Below, in pieces: positions 8,380 through 21,587 of a stretch of 64,000 nucleotides of DNA. The first letter of the stretch is position 1, and each line of letters opens with the position of its first letter. The notes under the pieces were generated by a model. That model ran no database searches, was not told the DNA's origin, and saw only the letters and a list, made by a program, of their open reading frames with translations. The position numbers were made by a program, and so were the translations under genes. The DNA is taken from contig JAHQIY010000006.1 of the NCBI GenBank assembly GCA_019054805.1, positions 6,634,001 to 6,698,000 of the forward strand. Reading direction: 5' to 3'. The DNA comes from Brachionus manjavacas (lineage: Eukaryota > Rotifera > Eurotatoria > Ploima > Brachionidae).

Positions 8380-10499
8380 ATTATCTTCTTGAATTTGAGC
8401 TATTAATCATTATCGTAGCTAAAAAATTGACCATTCTGCAGTGACTTGAAAACTAAGTGACTGGTAATCACTTGCAAGTTTCCCATGTGCATAACTTTTC
8501 GAATCTTTGACTTTTTTTTGATCTGTAAAAGCCAAAGACAAGAAAATTTCAAGATCTATCTTGTGGTATCTTCGGTTTTGCATAATTCGAAAAATTTATT
8601 GCAAAAAACCTATCTGAAAAACGTCAAAAAATGAGTTTTTTGCTCTTTTTCGAAGTCGTTTAAAATCTTGTCCTTTTAACTTTTTTGACTCCTGTAAATT
8701 GTATCATGTAGAACTTTTTTCGCTCTTGAATTTGAGCTTTAAATCATTATCGTAATTAAAAAATTGACCATTCTGCAGTGACTTGAAAACTAAGTGACTG
8801 GTAATCACTTGCAAGTTTCCCATGTGCATAACTTTTCAAATCTTTGACTTTTTTTTGATCTGTAAAAGCCAAAGACAAGAAAATTTCAAGATCTATCTTG
8901 TGGTATCTTCGGTTATCCATAATTCGAAAAATTTATTGCAAAAAACCTATCTGAAAAACGTCAAAAAATGGGTTTTTTGCTCTTTTTCGAAGTCGTTTAA
9001 AATCTTGTCCTTTTAACTTTTTTGCAACCTGTAAATTGTATCATGTTGAACTTTTTGCGCTCTTGAATTTTAGCTATTAATCATTATCGTAGCTAAAAAA
9101 TTGACCATTCTGCAGTGACTTGAAAACTAAGTGACTGGTAATCACTTGCAAGTTTCCCATGTGCATAACTTTTCAAATCTTTGACTTTTTTTGATCTGTA
9201 AAAGCCAAAGACAAGAAAATTTCAAGATCTATCTTGTGGTATCTTCGGTTATCCATAATTCGAAAAATTTATTGCAAAAAACCTATCTGAAAAACGTCAA
9301 AAAATGGGTTTTTTGCTCTTTTTCGAAGTCGTTTAAAATCTTGTCCTTTTAACTTTTTTGCAACCTGTAAATTGTATCATGTTGAACTTTTTGCGCTCTT
9401 GAATTTTAGCTATTAATCATTATCGTAGCTAAAAAATTGACCATTCTGCAGTGACTTGAAAACTAAGTGACTGGTAATCACTTGCAAGTTTCCCATGTGC
9501 ATAACTTTTCAAATCTTTGACTTTTTTTTGATCTGTAAAAGCCAAAGACAAGAAAATTTCAAGATCTATCTTGTGGTATCTTCGGTTATCCATAATTCGA
9601 AAAATTTATTGCAAAAAACCTATCTGAAAAACGTCAAAAAATGAGTTTTTTGCTCTTTTTCGAAGTCGTTTAAAATCTTGTCCTTTTAATTTTTTTGAAA
9701 CCTGTAAATTGTATCATTTTGAACTTTTTGCGCTCTTGAATTTGAGCTATTAATCATTATCGTAGCTAAAAAATTGACCATTCTGCAGTGACTTGAAAAC
9801 TAAGTGATTGGTAATCACTTGCAATTTTCCAATGTGCACAACTTTTCGAATCTTTGACTTTTTTTTGATCTGTAAAAGCCAAAGACAAGAAAATTTCAAG
9901 ATCTATCTTGTGGTATCTTCGGTTATCCATAATTCGAAAAATTTATTGCAAAAAACCTATCTGAAAAACGTCAAAAAATGGGTTTTTTGCTCTTTTTCGA
10001 AGTCGTTTTAAATCTTGTCCTTTTAACTTTTTTGAAACCTGTAAATTGTATCATGTTGAACTTTTTGCGCTCTTGAATTTGAGCTATTAATCATTATCGT
10101 AGCTAAAAAATTGACCATTCTGCAGTGACTTGAAAACTAAGTGACTGGTAATCACTTGCAAGTTTCCTATGTGCATAACTTTTCAAATCTTTGACTTTTT
10201 TTTGATCTGTAAAAGCCAAAGACAAGAAAATTTCAAGATCTATCTAGTGGTATCTTCGGTTTTCCATAATTCGAAAAATTCATTGCAAAAAACCTATCTG
10301 AAAAACGTCAAAAAATGGGTTTTTTGCTCTTATTCGAAGTTGCCTAAAATCTTGTCCTTTTAATTTTTTTGAAACCTGTAAATTGTATCATGTTGAACTT
10401 TTTGCGCTCTTGAATTTGAGCTATTAATCATTATCATAGCTAAAAAATTGACCATTCTGCAGTGACTTGAAAACTAAGTGACTGGTAATCACTTGCAAG

Positions 10500-12270
10500 T
10501 TTCCCATGTGCATAACTTTTCGAATCTTTGACTTTTTTTTGATCTGTAAAAGCCAAAGGCAAGAAAATTTCAAGATCTATCTAGTGGTATCTTCGGTTTT
10601 CCATAATTCGAAAAATTCATTGCAAAAAACCTATCTTAAAAACGTCAAAAAATGGGTTTTTTGCTCTTATTCGAAGTCGCCTAAAATCTTGTCCTTTTAA
10701 CTTTTTTGACTCCTGTAAATTGTATCATGTAGAACTTTTTGCGCTCTTGAATTTGAGCTATTAATCATTATCGTAGCTAAAAAATTGACCATTCTGCAGT
10801 GACTTGAAAACTAAGTGACTGGTAATCACTTGCAAGTTTCCTATGTGCATAACTTTTCAAATCTTTGACTTTTTTTTGATCTGTAAAAGCCAAAGGCAAG
10901 AAAATTTCAAGATCTATCTAGTGGTATCTTCGGTTATCCGTAATTCGAAAAATTCATTGCAAAAAGCCTATCTGAAAAACGTCAAAAAATGAGTTTTTTG
11001 GCTCTTTTTCGAAGTCGTTTAAAATCTTGTCCTTTTAATTTTTTTGAAACCTGTAAATTGTATCATGTTGAACTTTTTGCGCTCTTGAATTTGAGCTATT
11101 AATCATTATCGTAGCTAAAAAATTGACCATTCTGCAGTGACTTGAAAACTAAGTGACTGGTAATCACTTGCAAGTTTCCCATGTGCATTACTTTTCAAAT
11201 CTTTGACATTTTTTTTGATCTGTAAAAGCCAAAGGCAAGAAAATTTCAAGATCTATCTAGTGGTATCTTCGGTTATCCGTAATTCGAAAAATTCATTGCA
11301 AAAAGCCTATCTGAAAAACGTCAAAAAATGAGTTTTTTGGCTCTTTTTCGAAGTCGTTTAAAATCTTGTCCTTTAAACTTTTTTGAAACCTGTAAATTGT
11401 ATCATGTTGAACTTTTTGCGCTCTTGAATTTGAGCTATTAATCATTATCGTAGCTAAAAAATTGACCATTCTGCAGTGACTTGAAAACTAAGTGACTGGT
11501 GATCACTTGCAAGTTATCCATGTGCATAACTTTTCGAATCTTTGTCATTTTTTTTGATCTGTAAAAGCCAAAGGCAAGAAAATTTCAAGATCTATCTAGT
11601 GGTATCTTCGGTTATCCGTAATTCGAAAAATTCATTCCTAAAAACCTATCTGAAAAACGTCAAAAAATGGATTTTTTGCTCTTTTTCGAAGTCGTTTAAA
11701 ATCTTGTCTTTTAAACTTTTTTGAAACCTGTAAATTGTATCATGTTGAACTTTTTGCGCTCTTGAATTTGAGCTATTAATCATTATCGTAGCTAAAAAAG
11801 TGACCATTCTGCAGTGACTTGAAAACTAAGTGACTGGTAATCGCTTGCAAGTTTCCCATGTGCATAACTTTTCAAATCTTTGACTTTTTTTTGATCTGTA
11901 AAAGCCAAAGACAAGAAAATTTCAAGATCCATCTAGTGGTATTTTCGGTTATCCATAATTCGAAAAATTTATTGCAAAAAACCTATCTGAAAAACGTCAA
12001 AAAATGAGTTTTTTGCTCTTTTTCGAAGTCGTTTAAAATCTTGTCCTTTTAACTTTTTTGCAACCTGTAAATTGTATCATGTTGAACTTTTTGCGCTCTT
12101 GAATTTTAGCTATTAATCATTATCGTAGCTAAAAAATTGACCATTCTGCAGTGACTTGAAAACTAAGTGACTGGGAGTCACTTGCAAGTTTCCCATGTGC
12201 ATAACTTTTCAAACCTTTGACTTTTTTTGATCTGTAAACGCCAAAGGCAAGAAAATTTCAAGATCTATCT
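10500..12270 (+). repeat. Satellite segment, copy 1 of a seven-monomer-offset duplication
   Basis: Rare variants here recur in the same order in 12860-14630, shifted by about 2,361 bp (seven units). They include CTATCTTAAAAACG, GTGCATTACTTTT (11181), CAAGTTATCCATG (11511), AAGATCCATCTAGTGGTATT (11924) and CAAACCTTTG with GTAAACGCC (12210). The match breaks near 12271. Confidence 0.85.
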
Positions 12271-12859
12271 TGTGGTATCTTCGGTTATCCATAATTCGAA
12301 AAATTTATTGCAAAAAACCTATCTGAAAAACGTCAAAAAATGAGTTTTTTGCTCTTTTTCGAAGTCGTTTAAAATCTTGTCCTTTTAATTTTTTTGAAAC
12401 CTGTAAATTGTATCATTTTGAACTTTTTGCGCTCTTGAATTTGAGCTATTAATCATTATCGTAGCTAAAAAATGTACCATTCTGCAGTGACTTGAAAACT
12501 AAGTGACTGGTGATCACTTGCAAGTTTCCCATGTGCATAACTTTTCAAATCTTTGACTTTTTTTTGATCTGTAAAAGCCAAAGACAAGAAAATTTCAAGA
12601 TCTATCTTGTGGTTTCTTCGGTTATCCCTAATTCGAAAAATTCATTCCTAAAAACCTATCTGAAAAACGTCAAAAAATGGGTTTTTTGCTCTTTTTCGAA
12701 GTCGTTTAAAATCTTGTCTTTTAAACTTTTTTGAAACCTGTAAATTGTATCATGTTGAGCTTTTTGCGCTCTTGAATTTGAGCTATTAATCATTATCGTA
12801 GCTAAAAAATGTACCATTCTGCAGTGACTTGAAAACTAAGTGACTGGTGATCACTTGCA

Positions 12860-14630
12860 AGTTTCCCATGTGCATAACTTTTCGAATCTTTGACTTTTTT
12901 TTGATCTGTAAAAGCCAAAGACAAGAAAATTTCAAGATCTATCTAGTGGTATCTTCGGTTTTCCATAATTCGAAAAATTCATTGCAAAAAACCTATCTTA
13001 AAAACGTCAAAAAATGGGTTTTTTGCTCTTATTCGAAGTCGCCTAAAATCTTGTCCTTTTAACTTTTTGACTCCTGTAAATTGTATCATGTAGAACTTTT
13101 TGCGCTCTTGAATTTGAGCTATTAATCATTATCGTAGCTAAAAAATTGACCATTCTGCAGTGACTTGAAAACTAAGTGACTGGTAATCACTTGCAAGTTT
13201 CCTATGTGCATAACTTTTCAAATCTTTGACTTTTTTTTGATCTGTAAAAGCCAAAGGCAAGAAAATTTCAAGATCTATCTAGTGGTATCTTCGGTTATCC
13301 GTAATTCGAAAAATTCATTGCAAAAAGCCTATCTGAAAAACGTCAAAAAATGAGTTTTTTGGCTCTTTTTCGAAGTCGTTTAAAATCTTGTCCTTTTAAT
13401 TTTTTTGAAACCTGTAAATTGTATCATGTTGAACTTTTTGCGCTCTTGAATTTGAGCTATTAATCATTATCGTAGCTAAAAAATTGACCATTCTGCAGTG
13501 ACTTGAAAACTAAGTGACTGGTAATCACTTGCAAGTTTCCCATGTGCATTACTTTTCAAATCTTTGACATTTTTTTTGATCTGTAAAAGCCAAAGGCAAG
13601 AAAATTTCAAGATCTATCTAGTGGTATCTTCGGTTATCCGTAATTCGAAAAATTCATTGCAAAAAGCCTATCTGAAAAACGTCAAAAAATGAGTTTTTTG
13701 GCTCTTTTTCGAAGTCGTTTAAAATCTTGTCCTTTAAACTTTTTTGAAACCTGTAAATTGTATCATGTTGAACTTTTTGCGCTCTTGAATTTGAGCTATT
13801 AATCATTATCGTAGCTAAAAAATTGACCATTCTGCAGTGACTTGAAAACTAAGTGACTGGTGATCACTTGCAAGTTATCCATGTGCATAACTTTTCGAAT
13901 CTTTGTCATTTTTTTAATCTGTAAAGGCCAAAGGCAAGAAAATTTCAAGATCTATCTTGTGGTATCTTCGGTTATCCGTAATTCGAAAAATTCATTCCTA
14001 AAAACCTATCTGAAAAACGTCAAAAAATGGATTTTTTGCTCTTTTTCGAAGTCGTTTAAAATCTTGTCTTTTAAACTTTTTTGAAACCTGTAAATTGTAT
14101 CATGTTGAACTTTTTGCGCTCTTGAATTTGAGCTATTAATCATTATCGTAGCTAAAAAAGTGACCATTCTGCAGTGACTTGAAAACTAAGTGACTGGTAA
14201 TCGCTTGCAAGTTTCCCATGTGCATAACTTTTCAAATCTTTGACTTTTTTTTGATCTGTAAAAGCCAAAGACAAGAAAATTTCAAGATCCATCTAGTGGT
14301 ATTTTCGGTTATCCATAATTCGAAAAATTTATTGCAAAAAACCTATCTGAAAAACGTCAAAAAATGAGTTTTTTGCTCTTTTTCGAAGTCGTTTAAAATC
14401 TTGTCCTTTTAACTTTTTTGCAACCTGTAAATTGTATCATGTTGAACTTTTTGCGCTCTTGAATTTTAGCTATTAATCATTATCGTAGCTAAAAAATTGA
14501 CCATTCTGCAGTGACTTGAAAACTAAGTGACTGGTAATCACTTGCAAGTTTCCCATGTGCATAACTTTTCAAACCTTTGACTTTTTTTGATCTGTAAACG
14601 CCAAAGGCAAGAAAATTTCAAGATCTATCT
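12860..14630 (+). repeat. Satellite segment, copy 2 of a seven-monomer-offset duplication
   Basis: It carries the same series of rare variants as 10500-12270, at 13542, 13872, 14284 and 14570. A few single-base differences (GACAAG near the left end, TTTTTTTAATCTG at about 13910) show some divergence since duplication. Confidence 0.85.
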
Positions 14631-17600
14631 AGTGGTATCTTCGGTTTTCCATAATTCGAAAAATTCATTGCAAAAAACCTATCTGAAAAACGTCAAAAAA
14701 TGGGCTTTTTGCTCTTTTTCGAAGTCGTTTTAAATCTTGTCCTTTTAACTTTTTTGAAACCTTTAAATTGTATCATGTAGAACTTTTTGGCGCTCTTGAA
14801 TTTGAGCCATTAATCATTATCGTAGCTAAAAAATTGACCATTCTGCAGTGACTTGAAAACTAAGTGACTGGTAATCACTTGCAAGTTTCCCATGTGCATA
14901 ACTTTTCAAATCTTTGACTTTTTTTTGATCTGTAAAAGCCAAAGACAAGAAAATTTCAAGATCTATCTTGTGGTATCTTCGGTTATCCATAATTCGAAAA
15001 ATTCATTCCAAAAAACCTATCTGAAAAACGTCAAAAAATGGATTTTTTGCTCTTTTTCGAAGTCGTTTAAAATCTTGTCCTTTAAACTTTTTTGAAACCT
15101 GTAAATTGTATCATGTTGAACTTTTTGCGCTCTTGAATTTGAGCTATTAATCATTATCGTAGCTAAAAAATTTACCATTCTGCAGTGACTTGAAAACTAA
15201 GTGACTGGTAATCACTTGCAAGTTTCCCATGTGCATAACTTTTCAAATCTTTGACCTTTTTTGATCTGTAAAAGCCAAAGGCAAGAAATTTTCAAGATCT
15301 ATCTAGTGGTATCTTCGGTTTTCCATAATTCGAAAAATTCATTGCAAAAAACCTATCTGAAAAACGTCAAAAAATGGATTTTTTGCTCTTTTTCGAAGTC
15401 GTTTAAAATCTTGTCCTTTAAACTTTTTTGAAACCTGTAAATTGTATCATGTTGAACTTTTTGCGCTCTTGAATTTGAGCTATTAATCATTATCGTAGCT
15501 AAAAAAGTGACCATTCTGCAGTGACTTGAAAACTAAGTGACTGGTGATCACTTGCAAGTTTCCCATGTGCATAACTTTTCGAATCTTTGTCATTTTTTTA
15601 ATCTGTAAAGGCCAAAGGCAAGAAAATTTCAAGATCTATCTTGTGGTATCTTCGGTTTTCCATAATTCGAAAAATTCATTGCAAAAAACCTATCTGAAAA
15701 ACGTCAAAAAATGGGTTTTTTGCTCTTTTTCGAAGTCGCCTAAAATCTTGTCCTTTCATCTTTTTTGACTCCTGTAAATTGTTTCATGTAGAACTTTTTG
15801 GCGCTCTTGAATTTGAGCTATTAATCATTATCGTAGCTAAAAAATTTACCATACTACAGTGACTTGAAAACTAAGTGACTGGTAATCACTTGCAAGTTTC
15901 CCATGTGCATAACTTTTCAAATCTTTGACTTTTTTTTGATCTGTAAAAGCCAAAGACAAGAAAATTTCAAGATCTATCTTGTGGTATCTTCGGTTATCCA
16001 TAATTCGAAAAATTCATTGCAAAAAACCTATCTGAAAAACGTCAAAAAATGGGTTTTTTGCTCTTTTTCGAAGTCGCCTAAAATCTTGTCCTTTCATCTT
16101 TTTTGACTCCTGTAAATTGTTTCATGTAGAACTTTTTGGCGCTCTTGAATTTGAGCTATTAATCATTATCGTAGCTAAAAAATTTACCATACTACAGTGA
16201 CTTGAAAACTAAGTGACTGGTAATCACTTGCAAGTTTCCCATGTGCATAACTTTTCGAATCTTTGATCTTTTTTTGATCTGTAAAAGCCAAAGGCAAGAA
16301 AATTTCAAGATCTATCTTGTGGTTTCTTCGGTTATCCGTAATTCGAAAAATTCATTCCTAAAAACCTATCTGAAAAACGTCAAAAAATGGATTTTTTGCT
16401 CTTTTTCGAAGTCGTTTAAAATCTTGTCTTTTAAACTTTTTTGAAACCTGTAAATTGTATCATGTTGAACTTTTTGCGCTCTTGAATTTGAGCTATTAAT
16501 CATTATCGTAGCTAAAAAAGTGACCATTCTGCAGTGACTTGAAAACTAAGTGACTGGTGATCACTTGCAAGTTTCCCATGTGCATAACTTTTCAAATCTT
16601 TGACTTTTTTTTGATCTGTTTAAGAGAAAGACAAGAAAATTTCAAGATCCATCTAGTGGTATTTTCGGTTTTCCATAATTCGAAAAATTCATTGCAAAAA
16701 ACCTATCTGAAAAACGTCAAAAAATGGGTTTTTTGCTCTTTTTCGAAGTCGCCTAAAATCTTGTCCTTTCAACTTTTTTGACTCCTGTAAATTGTTTCAT
16801 GTAGAACTTTTTGGCGCTCTTGAATTTGAGCTATTAATCATTATCGTAGCTAAAAAATTGACCATTCTGCAGTGACTTGAAAACTAAGTGACTGGTAATC
16901 GCTTGCAAGTTTCCCATGTGCATAACTTTTCGAATCTTTGTCATTTTTTTAATCTGTAAAAGCCAAAGGCAAGAAAATTTCAAGATCTATCTTGTGGTAT
17001 CTTCGGTTTTCCGTAATTCGAAAAATTAATTGCAAAAAACCTATCTGAAAAACGTCAAAAAATGGATTTTTTGCTCTTTTTCGAAGTCGTTTAAAATCTT
17101 GTCCTTTTAACTTTTTTGAAACCTGTAAATTGTATCATGTAGAACTTTTTGCGCTCTTGAATTTGAGCTATTAATCATTATCGTAGCTAAAAAATTTACC
17201 ATTCTGCAGTGACTTGAAAACTAAGTGACTGGTAATCACTTGCAAGTTTCCCATGTGCATAACTTTTCAAATCTTTGACCTTTTTTTGATCTGTAAAAGC
17301 CAAAGTCAAGAAAATTTCAAGATCTATCTAGTGGTATCTTCGGTTTTCCATAATTCGAAAAATTCATTGCAAAAAACCTATCTGAAAAACGTCAAAAAAT
17401 GGATTTTTTGCTCTTTTTCGAAGTCGTTTAAAATCTTGTCCTTTTAACTTTTTTGAAACCTGTAAATTGTATCATGTTGAACTTTTTGCGCTCTTGAATT
17501 TGAGCTATTAATCATTATCGTAGCTAAAAAATTGACCATTCTGCAGTGACTTGAAAACTAAGTGACTGGTAATCACTTGCAAGTTTCCCATGTGCATAAC

Positions 17601-20600
17601 TTTTCGAATCTTTGACATTTTTTTGATCTGTAAAAGCCAAAGGCAAGAAAATTTCAAGATCTATCTAGTTGTATCTTCGGTTTTCCATAATTCGAAAAAT
17701 TCATTCCTAAAAACCTATCTGAAAAACGTCAAAAAATGGATTTTTTGCTCTTTTTCGAAGTCGTTTAAAATCTTGTCCTTTTAACTTTTTTGAAACCTGT
17801 AAATTGTATCATGTAGAACTTTTTGCGCTCTTGAATTTGAGCTATTAATCATTATCGTAGCTAAAAAATTGACCATTCTGCAGTGACTTGAAAACTAAGT
17901 GACTGGTAATCACTTGCAAGTTTCCCATGTGCATAACTTTTCAAATCTTTGACCTTTTTTTTGATCTGTATAAGCCAAAGGCAAGAAAATTTCAAGATCT
18001 ATCTAGTGGTATCTTCGGTTTTCCATAATTCGAAAAATTCATTGCAAAAAACCTATCTGAAAAACGTCAAAAAATGGGTTTTTGCTCTTTTTCGAAGTCG
18101 CCTAAAATCTTGTCCTTTTAACTTTTTTGACTCCTGTAAATTGTATCATGTAGAACTTTTTGGCGCTCTTGAATTTGAGCCATTAATCATTATCGTAGCT
18201 AAAAAATTGACCATTCTGCAGTGACTTGAAAACTAAGTGACTGGTAATCGCTTGCAAGTTTCCCATGTGCATAACTTTTCAAATCTTTGACCTTTTTTTT
18301 GATCTGTAAAAGCCAAAGGCAAGAAAATTTCAAGATCTATCTAGTGGTATCTTCGGTTTTCCATAATTCGAAAAATTCATTGCAAAAAGCCTATCTGAAA
18401 AACGTCAAAAAATAGATTTTTGGCTCTTTTTTGAAGTCGTTTTAAATCTTGTCCTTTTAAACTTTTTTGAAACCTCTAAATTGTATCATGTTGAACTTAT
18501 TGGCGCTCTTGAATTTGAGCTATTAATCATTATCGTAGCTAAAAAATTGACCATTCTGCAGTGACTTGAAAACTAAGTGACTGGTAATCACTTGCAAGTT
18601 TCCCATGTGCATAACTTTTCGAATCTTTGACATTTTTTTGATCTGTAAAAGCCAAAGGCAAGAAAATTTCAAGATCTATCTAGTGGTATCTTCGGTTTTC
18701 CATAATTCGAAAAATTCATTGCAAAAAACCTATCTGAAAAACGTCAAAAAATGGATTTTTTGCTCTTTTTCGAAGTCGCCTAAAATCTTGTCCTTTTAAC
18801 TTTTTTGAAACCTTTAAATTGTATCATGTAGAACTTTTTGGCGCTCTTGAATTTGAGCTATTAATCATTATCGTAGCTAAAAAATTGACCATTCTGCAGT
18901 GACTTGAAAACTAAGTGACTGGTAATCACTTGCAAGTTTCCCATGTGCATAACTTTTCGAATCTTTGACCTTTTTATGATCTGTAAAAGCCAAAGGCAAG
19001 AAAATTTCAAGATCTATCTAGTGGTATCTTCGGTTTTCCATAATTCGAAAAATTCATTGCAAAAAACCTATCTGAAAAACGTCAAAAAATGGGTTTTTTG
19101 CTCTTTTTCGAAGTCGCCTAAAATCTTGTCCTTTTAACTTTTATGACTCCTGTAAATTGTATCATGTAGAACTTTTTGCGCTCTTGAATTTGAGCTATTA
19201 ATCATTATCGTAGCTAAAAAATTGACCATTCTGCAGTGACTTGAAAACTAAGTGACTGGTAATCACTTGCAAGTTTCCCATGTGCATAACTTTTCGAATC
19301 TTTGACATTTTTTTGATCTGTAAAAGCCAAAGGCAAGAAAATTTCAAGATCTATCTAGTGGTATCTTCGGTTTTCCATAATTCGAAAAATTCATTGCAAA
19401 AAGCCTATCTGAAAAACGTCAAAAAATAGATTTTTGGCTCTTTTTTGAAGTCGTTTTAAATCTTGTCCTTTTAAACTTTTTTGACTCCTGTAAATTGTAT
19501 CATGTAGAACTTTTGGCGCTCTTGAATTTGAGCTATTAATCATTATCGTAGCTAAAAAATTGACCATTCTGCAGTGACTTGAAAACTAAGTGACTGGTAA
19601 TCACTTGCAAGTTTCCCATGTGCATGACTTTTCGAATCTTTGACTTTTTTTGATCTGTAAAAGCCAAAGGCAAGAAAATTTCAAGATCTATCTAGTGGTA
19701 TCTTCGGTTTTCCATAATTCGAAAAATTCATTGCAAAAAACCTATCTGAAAAACGTCAAAAAATGGATTTTTTGCTCTTTTTCGAAGTCGCCTAAAATCT
19801 TGTCCTTTTAACTTTTTTGACTCCTGTAAATTGTATCATGTAGAACTTTTTGCGCTCTTGAATTTGAGCTATTAATCATTATCGTAGCTAAAAAATTGAC
19901 CATTCTGCAGTGACTTGAAAACTAAGTGACTGGTAATCACTTGCAAGTTTCCCATGTGCATAACTTTTCGAATCTTTGACATTTTTTTGATCTGTAAAAG
20001 CCAAAGGCAAGAAAATTTCAAGATCTATCTAGTGGTATCTTCGGTTTTCCATAATTCGAAAAATTCATTGCAAAAAACCTATCTGAAAAACGTCAAAAAA
20101 TGGGTTTTTTGCTCTTTTTCGAAAACGCCTAAAATCTTGTCCTTTTAACTTTTTTGACTCCTGTAAATTGTATCATGTAGAACTTTTTGCGCTCTTGAAT
20201 TTGAGCTATTAATCATTATCGTAGCTAAAAAATTGACCATTCTGCAGTGACTTGAAAACTAAGTGACTGGTAATCACTTGCAAGTTTCCCATGTGCATAA
20301 CTTTTCGAATCTTTGACCTTATTTTGATCTGTAAAAGCCAAAGGCAAGAAAATTTCAAGATCTATCTAGTGGTATCTTCGGTTTTCCATAATTCGAAAAA
20401 TTCATTGCAAAAAACCTATCTGAAAAACGTCAAAAAATGGGTTTTTTGCTCTTTTTCGAAGTCGCCTAAAATCTTGTCCTTTTAACTTTTTTTACTCCTG
20501 TAAATTGTATCATGTAGAACTTTTTGCGCTCTTGAATTTGAGCTATTAATCATTATCGTAGCTAAAAAATTGACCATTCTGCAGTGACTTGAAAACTAAG

Positions 20601-21250
20601 TGACTGGTAATCACTTGCAAGTTTCCCATGTGCATAACTTTTCGAATCTTTGACCTTTTTTGATCTGTAAAAGCCAAAGGCAAGAAAATTTCAAGATCTA
20701 TCTAGTGGTATCTTCGGTTTTCCATAATTCGAAAAATTCATTGCAAAAACCTATCTGAAAAACGTCAAAAAATGGGTTTTTTGCTCTTTTTCGAAGTCGC
20801 CTAAAATCTTGTCCTTTTAACTTTTTTGACTCCTGTAAATTGTATCATGTAGAACTTTTTGCGCTCTTGAATTTGAGCTATTAATCATTATCGTAGCTAA
20901 AAAATTGACCATTCTGCAGTGACTTGAAAACTAAGTGACTGGTAATCACTTGCAAGTTTCCCATGTGCATAACTTTTCGAATCTTTGACCTTTTTTTGAT
21001 CTGTAAAAGCCAAAGGCAAGAAAATTTCAAGATCTATCTAGTGGTATCTTCGGTTTTCCATAATTCGAAAAATTCATTGCAAAAAACCTATCTGAAAAAC
21101 GTCAAAAAATGGGTTTTTTGCTCTTTTTCGAAGTCGCCTAAAATCTTGTCCTTTTAACTTTTTTGACTCCTGTAAATTGTATCATGTAGAACTTTTTGCG
21201 CTCTTGAATTTGAGCTATTAATCATTATCGTAGCTAAAAAATTGACCATT

Positions 21251-21587
21251 CTGCAGTGACTTGAAAACTAAGTGACTGGTAATCACTTGCAAGTTTCCCA
21301 TGTGCATAACTTTTCGAATCTTTGACCTTTTTTTGATCTGTAAAAGCCAAAGGCAAGAAAATTTCAAGATCTATCTAGTGGTATCTTCGGTTTTCCATAA
21401 TTCGAAAAATTCATTGCAAAAAACCTATCTGAAAAACGTCAAAAAATGGGTTTTTTGCTCTTTTTCGAAGTCGCCTAAAATCTTGTCCTTTTAACTTTTT
21501 TGACTCCTGTAAATTGTATCATGTAGAACTTTTTGCGCTCTTGAATTTGAGCTATTAATCATTATCGTAGCTAAAAAATTGACCATT
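21251..21587 (+). repeat. Representative consensus satellite monomer (CTGCAG to CTGCAG)
   Basis: A 337-bp unit matching the majority form of the array. It holds one CTGCAG (PstI) and one AGATCT (BglII) site, the 10-bp perfect palindrome ACTTGCAAGT, the dyad AGTGA-CTGGTAA-TCACT directly before it, and a run of A-tracts between ATTCGAAAAATT and GTCAAAAAATGGG followed by two T-tracts. Confidence 0.9.

Larger units (their letters stand above)
8387..20000 (+). repeat. Left, divergent part of the satellite array
   Basis: Monomers here differ by many substitutions. Examples are GACAAG versus GGCAAG, TCTTGTGG versus TCTAGTGG, GGTTATCC versus GGTTTTCC, TTATTGC versus TTCATTGC, GAAGTCGTTT versus GAAGTCGCCT, and TTGCAACCTG or TTGAAACCTG versus TTGACTCCTG. 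Similarity to the core consensus rises toward 20 kb. This is the usual picture of an old array edge. Confidence 0.85.
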
